Source: Desulfobacteraceae bacterium
GTDB lineage: Bacteria > Desulfobacterota > Desulfobacteria > Desulfobacterales > Desulfobacteraceae
Reading direction: 5' to 3'
Length of the DNA stretch: 6,428 nt
Assembly (NCBI GenBank): GCA_024225895.1
Contig: JAAEMC010000256.1
Coordinates: forward strand, 1 to 6,428
Shown: positions 1-6,428 of the stretch, in pieces
Layout: the number at the start of each line of letters is the position of its first letter
How positions within the stretch are numbered: position 1 is the stretch's first letter
Made by a program: the position numbers and the translations under genes
Notes under the pieces: generated by a model
Databases searched by the model: none
Seen by the model: only the letters and a program-made list of their open reading frames with translations
Told to the model about the DNA's origin: nothing

Positions 1-2
1 AA

Positions 3-407
3 TTAAAGCAAGGCAAAAAATCTTTTAAACGAATCGCTGATAAGCTCTCCATTACTGAAAATACCGTCCGCTCCAGGGTCAACAAACTCCAGGAAGAAGG
101 GGTGCTGGATATCTGCGGTCTGGTCGACCCGGAAAAGCTACCCGGCCATAAGTGCGTCATCGTCGGGGTCAAGCTTTCTGAAATGAACCTGGTGGAGAAA
201 GGTGCGGAAATCAGCAAACTTAAGGGCGTTATCTCTGTCAGTGTCGTTACCGGACGATTTGATCTTCTGGTGCTGGTTCTGTTTAGAAAGGGATTCGGCC
301 TGCTGGAATTTTATACTGAAGAAGTATCAAAGATTGAGGGCGTCAGATCAGTGGAAACATTTGTTATCTACAAATCATACAATCTGAAAGTCCCGTATAT
401 TTTTTAA
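3..407 (+). CDS. Lrp/AsnC-family transcriptional regulator, 5'-truncated by window edge
   Basis: This is the C-terminal 134 residues of a feast/famine (Lrp/AsnC) DNA-binding regulator. The frame is open from base 3 to the TAA at 405-407, and the real start lies before the window. A GTG at 102 is only an internal Val codon, because the upstream codons encode a clear winged helix-turn-helix: KSFKRIADKLSITENTVRSR, then VNKLQEEGVL. Roughly 15-20 N-terminal residues are missing compared with the usual 150-160 aa. The rest matches the alpha/beta RAM (ligand-binding and oligomerisation) domain, ending in a strand with VRSVETFVIYKSYNLK. Family members sense amino acids and act as dimers or octamers. 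Its position 23 nt upstream of gcvT on the same strand suggests it controls, or is co-transcribed with, the glycine cleavage genes. The effector cannot be read from the sequence; glycine is a guess from context. Confidence 0.9.
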   Translation, partial: LKQGKKSFKRIADKLSITENTVRSRVNKLQEEGVLDICGLVDPEKLPGHKCVIVGVKLSEMNLVEKGAEISKLKGVISVSVVTGRFDLLVLVLFRKGFGLLEFYTEEVSKIEGVRSVETFVIYKSYNLKVPYIF

Positions 408-430
408 CTATTATATAAATGGCGGCTTAA

Positions 431-1681
431 ATGAACACTACTCTAAAAACCACACCTTTAAACCAGTGGCACAGAAATGCCGGAGCCAATATGGCCGATT
501 TCGGCGGTTTTGACATGCCGCTGTGGTACGAGACCGGAGTAAAAACAGAGCACTTGAGCGTTTTAACCTCTGCCGGTATTTTTGATACCAGTCACATGGC
601 CTGTATAACGGTTACGGGTAAGGACAGCTTCTCCCTGCTCAATTATTGTTTTACCCGGGATCTTGCATCCCTGGTTGCCGGAAGATGTATCTACGGAGCA
701 TTTTTAAATGAAAAAGGTCACAGCATTGATGATGCCATTATTTACAAATTTAATGATTCCGATTTTATGGTCTGTGTCAATGCCGGTATGGGCGGCACCA
801 TTGCCGGCCATCTACAGGCAAACAAGAACGAGCTTGAAACAGAAATATCCGATTTAACCGCTAAAGTGGCAAAAATGGATATCCAGGGAAAAAATGCTGC
901 CCGGATTCTGTCAAAAGTGATCAAAGATCCGGAACACGTTTTTAGCAAGATGCCTTATTTTTCATTTAAAGGATCGTTTGATGACAATTTGCCCTGTATA
1001 GAGCAGGTAAGACTGCTTGATGATACACCGGTCCTTTTGTCCAGATCCGGTTATACAGGTGAATTCGGGTTTGAAATATTTTTGTCGCCTGATGCCATTG
1101 TTAAATTGTGGGAAGATATCTTGGAAGCTGGAAAGGACGTTGGGATTACGGCCTGTGGTTTGGGTGCAAGGGATTCATTGCGGGCCGGGGCCTGCCTGCC
1201 CCTTTCCCACCAGGACGTCGGCGACTGGATATTTTTGAATCATCCCTGGGATTTCGCCCTGCCCTATAATCAAGATCGGTCCGGTTTTACAAAGGATTTT
1301 ATTGGCCGTGATGCCCTGTTAAATAACAGCAACGGCACCTATATATATCCCTTTGCCGGTGAAAATCTTCGCAAAGTACCCGCTGGCAAGGAGACACAGG
1401 TGCTGGATACCAATGAAAAGGCAGTCGGCCATGTGTTAACCTGTGCGACAGATATGGGGATCTCCTGGCATGACAATGCCATTGTCAGCATTGCCACAAA
1501 AGGGCTTTCCCAAGATATAAAAATTAAAGGAGTTAGTTGCGGTTTTGTCATGGTGACTCAACAACTTGATCCAGGATGCAAACTCGTCCTCAAAGAAGGC
1601 AGACGCGCCATTAAAGCGACCATTGTTTCTGATATACGGCCGGACAGGACTGCACGTAAAAAATTAAGTAATTTTATTTAA
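431..1681 (+). CDS. gcvT: Glycine cleavage system T protein (aminomethyltransferase), long divergent form
   Basis: It transfers the methylene unit from aminomethyl-lipoyl-GcvH to tetrahydrofolate, releasing ammonia and giving 5,10-methylene-THF (cytoplasm). The folate-binding GcvT fold is shown by GIFDTSHM (49-56), FLNEKGHSIDDAIIYK (91-106) with the Asp pair at 100-101 where the family's catalytic Asp sits, SRSGYTGEFGFEIF (204-217) and GLGARDSLRAG (243-253). At 416 aa it is about 45-55 residues longer than typical GcvT. It departs from consensus in several places: GG before the Asp pair reads GH, GYTGEDGFE reads GYTGEFGFE, and LRLEAG reads LRAGAC. It also has a HPWDFALPYN segment (271-280), an expanded C-terminal barrel region (about 300-370) and a DIRPDRTAR tail (401-409). 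The ATG has only a weak GGCGG 5 nt upstream, but the protein N-terminus aligns well from there. Followed by gcvH after 26 nt. Operon context makes the T-protein role likely; a related folate-dependent aminomethyl/methyltransferase is the alternative. Confidence 0.9.
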   Translation: MNTTLKTTPLNQWHRNAGANMADFGGFDMPLWYETGVKTEHLSVLTSAGIFDTSHMACITVTGKDSFSLLNYCFTRDLASLVAGRCIYGAFLNEKGHSIDDAIIYKFNDSDFMVCVNAGMGGTIAGHLQANKNELETEISDLTAKVAKMDIQGKNAARILSKVIKDPEHVFSKMPYFSFKGSFDDNLPCIEQVRLLDDTPVLLSRSGYTGEFGFEIFLSPDAIVKLWEDILEAGKDVGITACGLGARDSLRAGACLPLSHQDVGDWIFLNHPWDFALPYNQDRSGFTKDFIGRDALLNNSNGTYIYPFAGENLRKVPAGKETQVLDTNEKAVGHVLTCATDMGISWHDNAIVSIATKGLSQDIKIKGVSCGFVMVTQQLDPGCKLVLKEGRRAIKATIVSDIRPDRTARKKLSNFI

Positions 1682-1696
1682 ACTTCAATTTAAAAC

Positions 1697-1702
1697 AGGA
1701 GG
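1697..1702 (+). promoter_or_regulatory. Strong Shine-Dalgarno for gcvH
   Basis: AGGAGG lies 5 nt before the gcvH ATG at 1708. It is a perfect match to the anti-SD core and is much stronger than the site before gcvT, consistent with high demand for the H carrier protein relative to the catalytic subunits. It also fixes the gcvH start. Confidence 0.85.
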
Positions 1703-1707
1703 TTATT

Positions 1708-2106
1708 ATGAAAGAGATTGACGATCTGAACTTACCCGATGACTTGAAATATACCGAAGACCATGAATGGGCAAAATCCGAAGGGGATTTGGTGACCGTC
1801 GGACTCAATGACTATGCCCAGGATCAGTTGGGTGAAATTGTTTTTGTTGAAGTCCCGGAAGTGGGCGACACCTTTTCCCAGGGCGATGAGTTCGGTAGTG
1901 TGGAATCGGTTAAAGCCGTGTCTGAAATGTATATTCCCATCTCCGGTGAAGTGGTTGAAGTCAATGAAGGGCTTGAGGATGCCCCGGAACTGGTTAACCA
2001 GGAATGCTACGGTGGCGGATGGGTTATCAAGGTTAAACCCGATGATCCTTTAGAAATGGACAAATTATTAGACAAGGCAGCATACCTTGATATGCTGAAA
2101 GGATAA
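1708..2106 (+). CDS. gcvH: Glycine cleavage system H protein (lipoyl carrier)
   Basis: This small cytoplasmic carrier has a lipoyl-lysine arm that shuttles the aminomethyl group from the P protein to the T protein and is then reoxidised by the L protein. At 132 aa it is the normal length for the family. The H-protein signature is clear: YTEDHEWAKSEGDLVTVGLN (15-34), LGEIVFVEVPEVGD (41-54) and the lipoylation site GSVESVKAVSEMYIPISGEV (63-82), where Lys69 is the modified residue. NEGLEDAPELVN and GGGWVIKVK follow, as expected. The start is supported by the AGGAGG at 1697-1702. It sits between gcvT and gcvPA, with only 3 nt before the latter. It is the expected substrate of the lipB and lipA products encoded downstream, and no residue needed for lipoylation appears altered. 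Confidence 0.98.
   Translation: MKEIDDLNLPDDLKYTEDHEWAKSEGDLVTVGLNDYAQDQLGEIVFVEVPEVGDTFSQGDEFGSVESVKAVSEMYIPISGEVVEVNEGLEDAPELVNQECYGGGWVIKVKPDDPLEMDKLLDKAAYLDMLKG
2099..2103 (+). promoter_or_regulatory. Shine-Dalgarno for gcvPA, embedded in the end of gcvH
   Basis: AAGGA lies 6 nt upstream of the gcvPA ATG and overlaps the last codons of gcvH. Ribosomes finishing gcvH would therefore terminate on the gcvPA initiation region, which suggests coupled translation. Confidence 0.65.
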
Positions 2107-2109
2107 ACC

Positions 2110-3447
2110 ATGCGTTATCTTCCACATACCAAAGAAGACATTAAAAGCATGCTGGCCGTGACTGGTCATTCTTCTGTGGATGATCTGTTTGAGTGCATTC
2201 CCGAGCAATTGAGGACAAAACAAGGGATGGAATTACCCGAAGCTTTGTCTGAGTGGGATTTAGATGCGCACATGGAAGCGCTGGCATCACAGAATATTGC
2301 CTGTAAAGACTATAAATGCTTTATTGGCGCGGGAAATTACGATCATTTTATTCCGGCCATTATCCCCTACCTGATATCCCGTTCCGAATTCTGCACCGCT
2401 TATACCCCTTATCAGCCGGAAGTCAGCCAGGGTACTTTGCAAGGCATTTATGAATTCCAGACAATGATCACAGAGCTTTTGGGCATGGATATTGCGACGG
2501 CATCCCATTATGACTGCGGAACCGCTTTGGCTGAAACAGCCTTGATCGCATTAAGAAAGCACAGAAAAGCCAACAAGATTGCCATTTCGGCCCTGGTGCA
2601 TCCCAGCCATAGGCAGATTGTTGAAACCTATATTATTCCTGCCGGTTACCAGATGGTTGAGATCCCTTACACAAAAGAAGGCTTGACCGATGTGTCCGCC
2701 ATTGACGGCATGGATGATATTGCAGGGATCGCGGTCCAGTCTCCCAATTTTTTGGGAAACATTGAAGACCTAAGCTCATTCAGGGCAGCAGCAGATAAGA
2801 AAAAGATCATGTTTACCGTGTCTTTTACCGAAGCTTTGGCATACGGACTTTTAAAGAACCCGGGCAGTTTTGGCGCTGATCTTGTGGCAGGTGAAGGTCA
2901 GAGCCTTGGTATTGCCAAGACATTCGGAGGCCCTGGCTTAGGACTTTTAGCCGGTACCAAGAAACTGATGAGAAACCTTCCCGGCCGTTTGATAGGCAAA
3001 ACAAAGGATACCAATGGCGATAACGGGTATGTACTGACCCTTGCCACAAGAGAACAGCATATAAGAAGGGAAAAAGCCTCTTCCAATATCTGCTCCAACA
3101 ACGGGCTAAATGCCATGACTGCTGCTATCTATCTTGCCACTGTGGGTAAAATCGGCATTCGTGAGATCGCACAGCAAAACCATGACAAGGCCTTCTACCT
3201 GAAATCATGTCTTGAAAAATCAGAGTTTACGCCGGTTTATGATTCAAGCTTTTTCAATGAATTTGTCATGAAAGCACCAGAAGGGTTTGCTGCTAAACGG
3301 AATGAATTGATAAAAGAAAATTGCATGTTGGCAGGCCTTTCTTTGGAACAATTTTATCCTGATTTCAAAGATCATTATCTTTTTTGTGCCACAGAAAAGG
3401 TTTCTAAAGAAGATATTGACCAATTGACAAAGGAGGTGCAGCCATGA
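2110..3447 (+). CDS. gcvPA: Glycine dehydrogenase (decarboxylating) subunit 1, P protein N-terminal half
   Basis: This is the alpha subunit of the split P protein. With GcvPB it makes the PLP-dependent decarboxylase that releases CO2 from glycine and attaches the aminomethyl group to lipoyl-GcvH. The length of 445 aa is typical for GcvPA. Recognisable segments in order are MRYLPHTKEDIKSML at the N-terminus, FIGAGNYDHFIP (71-82), YTPYQPEVSQGTLQGIYEFQ (98-117), SPNFLGNIEDL (211-221), GEGQSLG (261-267), GGPGLGLLA (273-281), PGRLIG (291-296) and TREQHIRREKASSNICSN (313-330). As expected for this half, the PLP-binding lysine is absent; it lies in GcvPB. A minor oddity is YDCGTAL (134-140), where many homologues read YDGATA or similar. 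The gene starts 3 nt after gcvH, and its TGA overlaps the gcvPB ATG by 4 nt, as befits two subunits made in equal amounts. Confidence 0.97.
   Translation: MRYLPHTKEDIKSMLAVTGHSSVDDLFECIPEQLRTKQGMELPEALSEWDLDAHMEALASQNIACKDYKCFIGAGNYDHFIPAIIPYLISRSEFCTAYTPYQPEVSQGTLQGIYEFQTMITELLGMDIATASHYDCGTALAETALIALRKHRKANKIAISALVHPSHRQIVETYIIPAGYQMVEIPYTKEGLTDVSAIDGMDDIAGIAVQSPNFLGNIEDLSSFRAAADKKKIMFTVSFTEALAYGLLKNPGSFGADLVAGEGQSLGIAKTFGGPGLGLLAGTKKLMRNLPGRLIGKTKDTNGDNGYVLTLATREQHIRREKASSNICSNNGLNAMTAAIYLATVGKIGIREIAQQNHDKAFYLKSCLEKSEFTPVYDSSFFNEFVMKAPEGFAAKRNELIKENCMLAGLSLEQFYPDFKDHYLFCATEKVSKEDIDQLTKEVQP
3431..3436 (+). promoter_or_regulatory. Strong Shine-Dalgarno for gcvPB inside the gcvPA 3' end
   Basis: AGGAGG lies 7 nt before the gcvPB ATG, within the last codons of gcvPA. 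Together with the ATGA stop/start overlap at 3444-3447, it supports both the chosen start and translational coupling of the two P-protein subunits. Confidence 0.85.
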
Positions 3448-4901
3448 GTAACAGACCTGGAACCAGTGGATTGATTTTTAAAGAACCCCAGTTATGGGAT
3501 AAAAGTTCAGAAGGCCGGTGTGCCGTCTCCATTCCAAGAACTGATGTTGAAAGATCTGAACTTGATAAAAAATATGTTGGTGATGCTCCTGATCTGCCGC
3601 AATTGTCGGAGCTTGATGTGGTAAGGCATTATACGCGGCTTTCCCAGTGGAATTTTGGTGTGGATTCGGGCATGTATCCATTGGGATCATGCACCATGAA
3701 GTATAACCCTAAAACCAATGAAGTCCAGGCTGCCCGCCAGGGATTTGCCGGTGCCCATCCCTTGAGCGGGGAGGAGTTTTCCCAGGGCGCGTTAAAATTA
3801 ATGTATTACCTTGAAAAGTACCTTGCCACCATCACGGGATTTGATGCCGTCAGTCTTCAACCGGCTGCCGGAGCCCATGGCGAGCTTGCCGGTATGCTGG
3901 TGATTCATGCATATCACGCTAAAAAGGGAAAACAGCGCTCCAAAATCATTATCCCGGATACTGCCCATGGAACCAATCCGGCCAGTGCCACCCTCTGTGG
4001 ATATCAATCCATCAATATTAAATCCGGGGAAAAAGGGATTCTGGAACCGGAAGCCGTGGCAGCGGTCATGGATGAAGAAACCGCAGGTATAATGATTACC
4101 AACCCCAATACCCTGGGACTTTTTGAAGACAATCTCAAAGAGATTGCCGGTATTGTCCATGAAAAAGGGGGACTGGTATACGGAGACGGTGCCAACATGA
4201 ACGCGATTATGGGTGTGGTCAAACCCGGAGAAATAGGTGTGGATGTGCTTCATCTCAACCTGCATAAAACCTTTGCAACCCCCCATGGCGGCGGCGGTCC
4301 CGGCTCAGGTCCCATAGCCGTTACCAAGGAACTGGAACCTTTTTTACCCATTCCCAGAATTGAGCAGGAAATTGATACCTATAAACTTGTTACAGACTGC
4401 CCGGATACAGTGGGCCGTCTCCATACCTTCTACGGCCATTTCGGTGTTATGATCAAGGCATACTCCTATATTCTTTCTATGGGTGCGAAAGGCCTCAAAG
4501 ATGTCAGTACATATGCCGTGCTCAATGCCAATTATGTAAAGGAAAGCTTAAAAGATACCATGAACCTACCCTATGACCAGCCGTGCATGCACGAATGTGT
4601 CTTTAATGATGAAAATCAGAGGGAATTTCATATCACCACAATGGATATGGCCAAACGGCTGCTGGATTACGGGTTTCACCCGCCCACAGTCTATTTCCCC
4701 TTGGTGGTTGATGGCGCTTTTATGGTTGAACCTACTGAAACCGAGTCCAAAGAGTACATTGATCAGTTTATTGATGCGGTGAAGGCTATTTCAAAAGAGG
4801 CCGAAACCGACCCTGATAAGCTGAAAAAAGCCCCTTATTTAACAAAGGTGACCCGTTTGGACGAAGTCACGGCTGCACGGAAACCATGCCTGAGAGGTTA
4901 A
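3444..4901 (+). CDS. gcvPB: Glycine dehydrogenase (decarboxylating) subunit 2, P protein C-terminal half
   Basis: This is the beta subunit of the two-subunit P protein and carries the PLP-binding lysine of glycine decarboxylase. The length of 485 aa is typical. Diagnostic segments are MYPLGSCTMKYNPK (77-90), LQPAAGAHGELAGMLVI (138-154), IIPDTAHGTNPASA (169-182), ITNPNTLGLFE (218-228), GLVYGDGANMNAIMG (243-257) and HLNLHKTFATPHGGGGPGSG (270-289). Lys275 in LHKTF is the expected Schiff-base lysine (codon at 4266-4268), followed by the glycine-rich loop. The C-terminal domain contains HPPTVYFPLVVDGAFMVEPT, also typical. The start overlaps the gcvPA stop in an ATGA and is preceded by AGGAGG. The 3' end overlaps lipB by 16 nt. 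No frameshift or missing catalytic residue is visible. Confidence 0.98.
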   Translation: MSNRPGTSGLIFKEPQLWDKSSEGRCAVSIPRTDVERSELDKKYVGDAPDLPQLSELDVVRHYTRLSQWNFGVDSGMYPLGSCTMKYNPKTNEVQAARQGFAGAHPLSGEEFSQGALKLMYYLEKYLATITGFDAVSLQPAAGAHGELAGMLVIHAYHAKKGKQRSKIIIPDTAHGTNPASATLCGYQSINIKSGEKGILEPEAVAAVMDEETAGIMITNPNTLGLFEDNLKEIAGIVHEKGGLVYGDGANMNAIMGVVKPGEIGVDVLHLNLHKTFATPHGGGGPGSGPIAVTKELEPFLPIPRIEQEIDTYKLVTDCPDTVGRLHTFYGHFGVMIKAYSYILSMGAKGLKDVSTYAVLNANYVKESLKDTMNLPYDQPCMHECVFNDENQREFHITTMDMAKRLLDYGFHPPTVYFPLVVDGAFMVEPTETESKEYIDQFIDAVKAISKEAETDPDKLKKAPYLTKVTRLDEVTAARKPCLRG

Positions 4902-5590
4902 ATAATAATCACAAGCGCTCTGCCGTATTTTTGGATTTAGGAATCCTTGAATATCAAAGGGCGCTTGAACTTCAACTTGAGCATGTGCAATTAAAGCTGG
5001 ATGACAAAGAGGCGGCGGATCAGATTCTCTTGGTGGAACATCCTGCTGTTTATACCCTGGGAAAACGCGGCGGCAGGGAAAACCTTGTGGTCAGTGAAGA
5101 TTTTCTATCTGCCAAAAAGATTGACGTTATCCAGACTGACCGGGGCGGGAATATTACTTTTCACGGTCCGGGCCAGGCAGTACTCTACCCTATTATAGAT
5201 CTTGAAAGGGCAAAGATCGGAGTGAAAGATTTTGTATATGGGTTAGAAGAAATAATGAAAAGCACAGTAGCTGAATTTGACCTTAAAGCAAACCGTGATC
5301 ACAGAAATCATGGTCTTTGGGTGGGCAATAAAAAAATTGGAAGTGTGGGAATCTCAGTTAAAAAAGGTATTTGTTTCCATGGCCTTGCTTTAAATGTCAC
5401 CACAAATCTGACACCCTTTTCCTGGATCAATCCCTGTGGACTCTCACAAGTGGCCATGACCTCCATTAAAAATGAGTTAGAATCAATGGAAGACATCTCC
5501 ATAAAAAAAGTAAAAACTATATTGATCCGGTATTTTTCCGAGGTGTTTAACTATTCAATAAAAGAAAATGAACCATCATACCAAAATTAA
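4886..5590 (+). CDS. lipB: Octanoyl-ACP:protein octanoyltransferase (lipoate-protein ligase B)
   Basis: It transfers octanoate from octanoyl-ACP to the lipoyl lysine of target proteins such as GcvH, the first step of endogenous lipoyl synthesis in the cytoplasm. At 234 aa it is a normal LipB length. Family signatures are VEHPAVYTLGKRGG (50-63), RGGNITFHGPGQAVLYP (86-102), GNKKIGSVGI (147-156), FHGLALNV (164-171) and FSWINPCGL (178-186). The two catalytic residues of the family are visible: Lys150 in KKIGS and Cys184 in the INPCGL motif. The ATG at 4886 is the only plausible start and lies inside gcvPB (16 nt overlap), with a poor ribosome site (GGA at 4879-4881), so translation probably depends on ribosomes arriving from gcvPB. 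The 3' end overlaps lipA by 23 nt. Its linkage to gcvH suggests dedicated cofactor supply. Confidence 0.96.
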   Translation: MPERLNNNHKRSAVFLDLGILEYQRALELQLEHVQLKLDDKEAADQILLVEHPAVYTLGKRGGRENLVVSEDFLSAKKIDVIQTDRGGNITFHGPGQAVLYPIIDLERAKIGVKDFVYGLEEIMKSTVAEFDLKANRDHRNHGLWVGNKKIGSVGISVKKGICFHGLALNVTTNLTPFSWINPCGLSQVAMTSIKNELESMEDISIKKVKTILIRYFSEVFNYSIKENEPSYQN

Positions 5591-6428
5591 AAAAGGCAAG
5601 CCTGCCTGGCTGAAAAAGAAATTACCAAAAGGCGGTGACTACCAGCGAGTAAGAAATCTTTTGTCCAAGGCAAATCTTCACACGGTCTGCCAGGAAGCCA
5701 ACTGCCCCAATATGTTTGAGTGTTTTTCAAAAGACACCTCTACCTTTATGATATTGGGAAAAGAGTGCACCAGAAACTGCCGCTTTTGCAATGTAACGCC
5801 GGCCAAGCCCACTCCGGTTGATCCGGATGAACCCATTCGGGTAGCCAAAACAGCCCTGGATTTGAAATTAAAATATGTGGTGGTGACATCGGTAACCCGG
5901 GATGATTTGGACGATGGCGGTGCTGCTCATTTTGCCCAAACCATTGGGGCGATAAGGGATAGTCTGCCTGAAGGCGTCAAGGTGGAAGTCCTGATCCCAG
6001 ATTTTCAGGGCAGCAAAGATGCTTTGCAAATAGTTGTCAATGCCCAGCCGGATGTGATTAACCATAATGTTGAAACCGTTCCATCCTTGTATACAACCGT
6101 CCGGCCCGAAGCAATCTACCAAAGATCTCTGGATCTTTTTAAAACTGTTAAATCCCTTGATCCGGCCATCCCCTTAAAATCGGGTATCATGGTGGGACTA
6201 GGGGAAACCATGGAAGAACTTAAGAAGGTAATCAAGGACCTGCTTGACCATGGGTGCTCAATTTTAACTCTTGGGCAGTATTTGCAACCCACTAAAAAAC
6301 ACCTTGCCGTTCAAAAATTCTATACCCCGGACGAATTTAAACTGCTGGAGGAAAAGGCAAAGACCCTGGGGTTTAAAAAGGTAGCTGCAGGACCCTTTGT
6401 CAGAAGTTCTTACCAGGCCGGGGAATTA
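5568..6428 (+). CDS. lipA: Lipoyl synthase (radical SAM), C-terminus cut by window edge
   Basis: It inserts two sulfur atoms at C6 and C8 of the protein-bound octanoyl chain using two 4Fe-4S clusters and S-adenosylmethionine. The frame runs open for 287 codons to the last base, so only the extreme C-terminus is missing (LipA is usually about 280-320 aa). The auxiliary cluster motif CQEANCPNMFEC gives Cys41, Cys46 and Cys52. The radical SAM motif CTRNCRFC gives Cys67, Cys71 and Cys74. VVTSVTRDDLDDGGA, INHNVETVPSLY, KSGIMVGLGET and LTLGQYLQPTKKHL are all LipA hallmarks. The C-terminal RSSY (279-282) carries the conserved Ser that ligates the auxiliary cluster. The start is ATG 5568: a TAA lies in frame 9 nt upstream (5559-5561) and the N-terminus aligns well from there. 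No clear Shine-Dalgarno is present (A-rich AAAAGAAA only). The gene overlaps lipB by 23 nt, implying coupled translation. Confidence 0.97.
   Translation, partial: MNHHTKIKKGKPAWLKKKLPKGGDYQRVRNLLSKANLHTVCQEANCPNMFECFSKDTSTFMILGKECTRNCRFCNVTPAKPTPVDPDEPIRVAKTALDLKLKYVVVTSVTRDDLDDGGAAHFAQTIGAIRDSLPEGVKVEVLIPDFQGSKDALQIVVNAQPDVINHNVETVPSLYTTVRPEAIYQRSLDLFKTVKSLDPAIPLKSGIMVGLGETMEELKKVIKDLLDHGCSILTLGQYLQPTKKHLAVQKFYTPDEFKLLEEKAKTLGFKKVAAGPFVRSSYQAGEL

Noticed and set aside
102..407. GTG at 102 as the start of a 101-residue protein
   Set aside because: The same frame is open upstream to base 3 and encodes a good Lrp-type helix-turn-helix, so the GTG is an internal codon of a truncated gene.
408..430. 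AT-rich gap with a TATAAAT-like string, a possible -10 promoter element for gcvT
   Set aside because: No matching -35 element is visible at proper spacing in the regulator's 3' end, and AT-rich strings are common by chance. Not reported as a feature.
419..430. Mini-ORF ATG-GCG-GCT-TAA immediately before gcvT
   Set aside because: It is three codons long, has no ribosome site of its own, and its GGCGG more simply serves as the weak ribosome site of gcvT.
3798..4286. 162-codon open frame on the minus strand
   Set aside because: It lies antisense to the strongly conserved core of gcvPB, including the PLP-lysine region, and its translation resembles no family I recognise. It is a composition shadow.
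5594..5607. Small hairpin (AGGCA, loop AGCC, TGCCT) near the lipB/lipA junction
   Set aside because: The stem is only 5 bp, lies within the lipA coding sequence and has no following T-tract, so it is not a credible terminator.

Overview
The window is a dense, single-strand (+) operon segment with no long non-coding gap. It encodes the glycine cleavage (glycine decarboxylase/synthase) system together with the two enzymes that make its lipoyl cofactor. The order is: 3' end of an Lrp/AsnC-family regulator (3..407), gcvT (431..1681), gcvH (1708..2106), gcvPA (2110..3447), gcvPB (3444..4901), lipB (4886..5590) and lipA (5568 to the window edge, nearly complete).

The sequence points to an anaerobic, non-enteric bacterium. 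The P protein is split into two subunits, the base composition is moderate, and the T protein is a long variant. My best guess is a sulfate-reducing Desulfobacterota member (Desulfobacteraceae-like). This is an impression from protein flavour and gene order; no marker gene proves it.

Functional logic: GcvPA and GcvPB form the PLP-dependent glycine decarboxylase. It loads the aminomethyl group onto the lipoyl arm of GcvH (Lys69). GcvT then transfers the one-carbon unit to tetrahydrofolate and releases ammonia. LipB (octanoyl transferase) and LipA (radical SAM sulfur insertion) build the lipoyl arm on GcvH. The L protein (dihydrolipoyl dehydrogenase), which reoxidises the arm, is not in the window; it may lie downstream or elsewhere. 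The regulator is 23 nt upstream of gcvT on the same strand with no visible terminator, so it is a candidate local, amino-acid-responsive controller of the operon.

Spacing is tight throughout: gaps of 23, 26 and 3 nt, then overlaps of 4, 16 and 23 nt. This indicates one transcript with translational coupling. I see no mobile element, CRISPR array, RNA gene, riboswitch or convincing terminator. I do not see an undescribed system. The most unusual item is the divergent, elongated GcvT.
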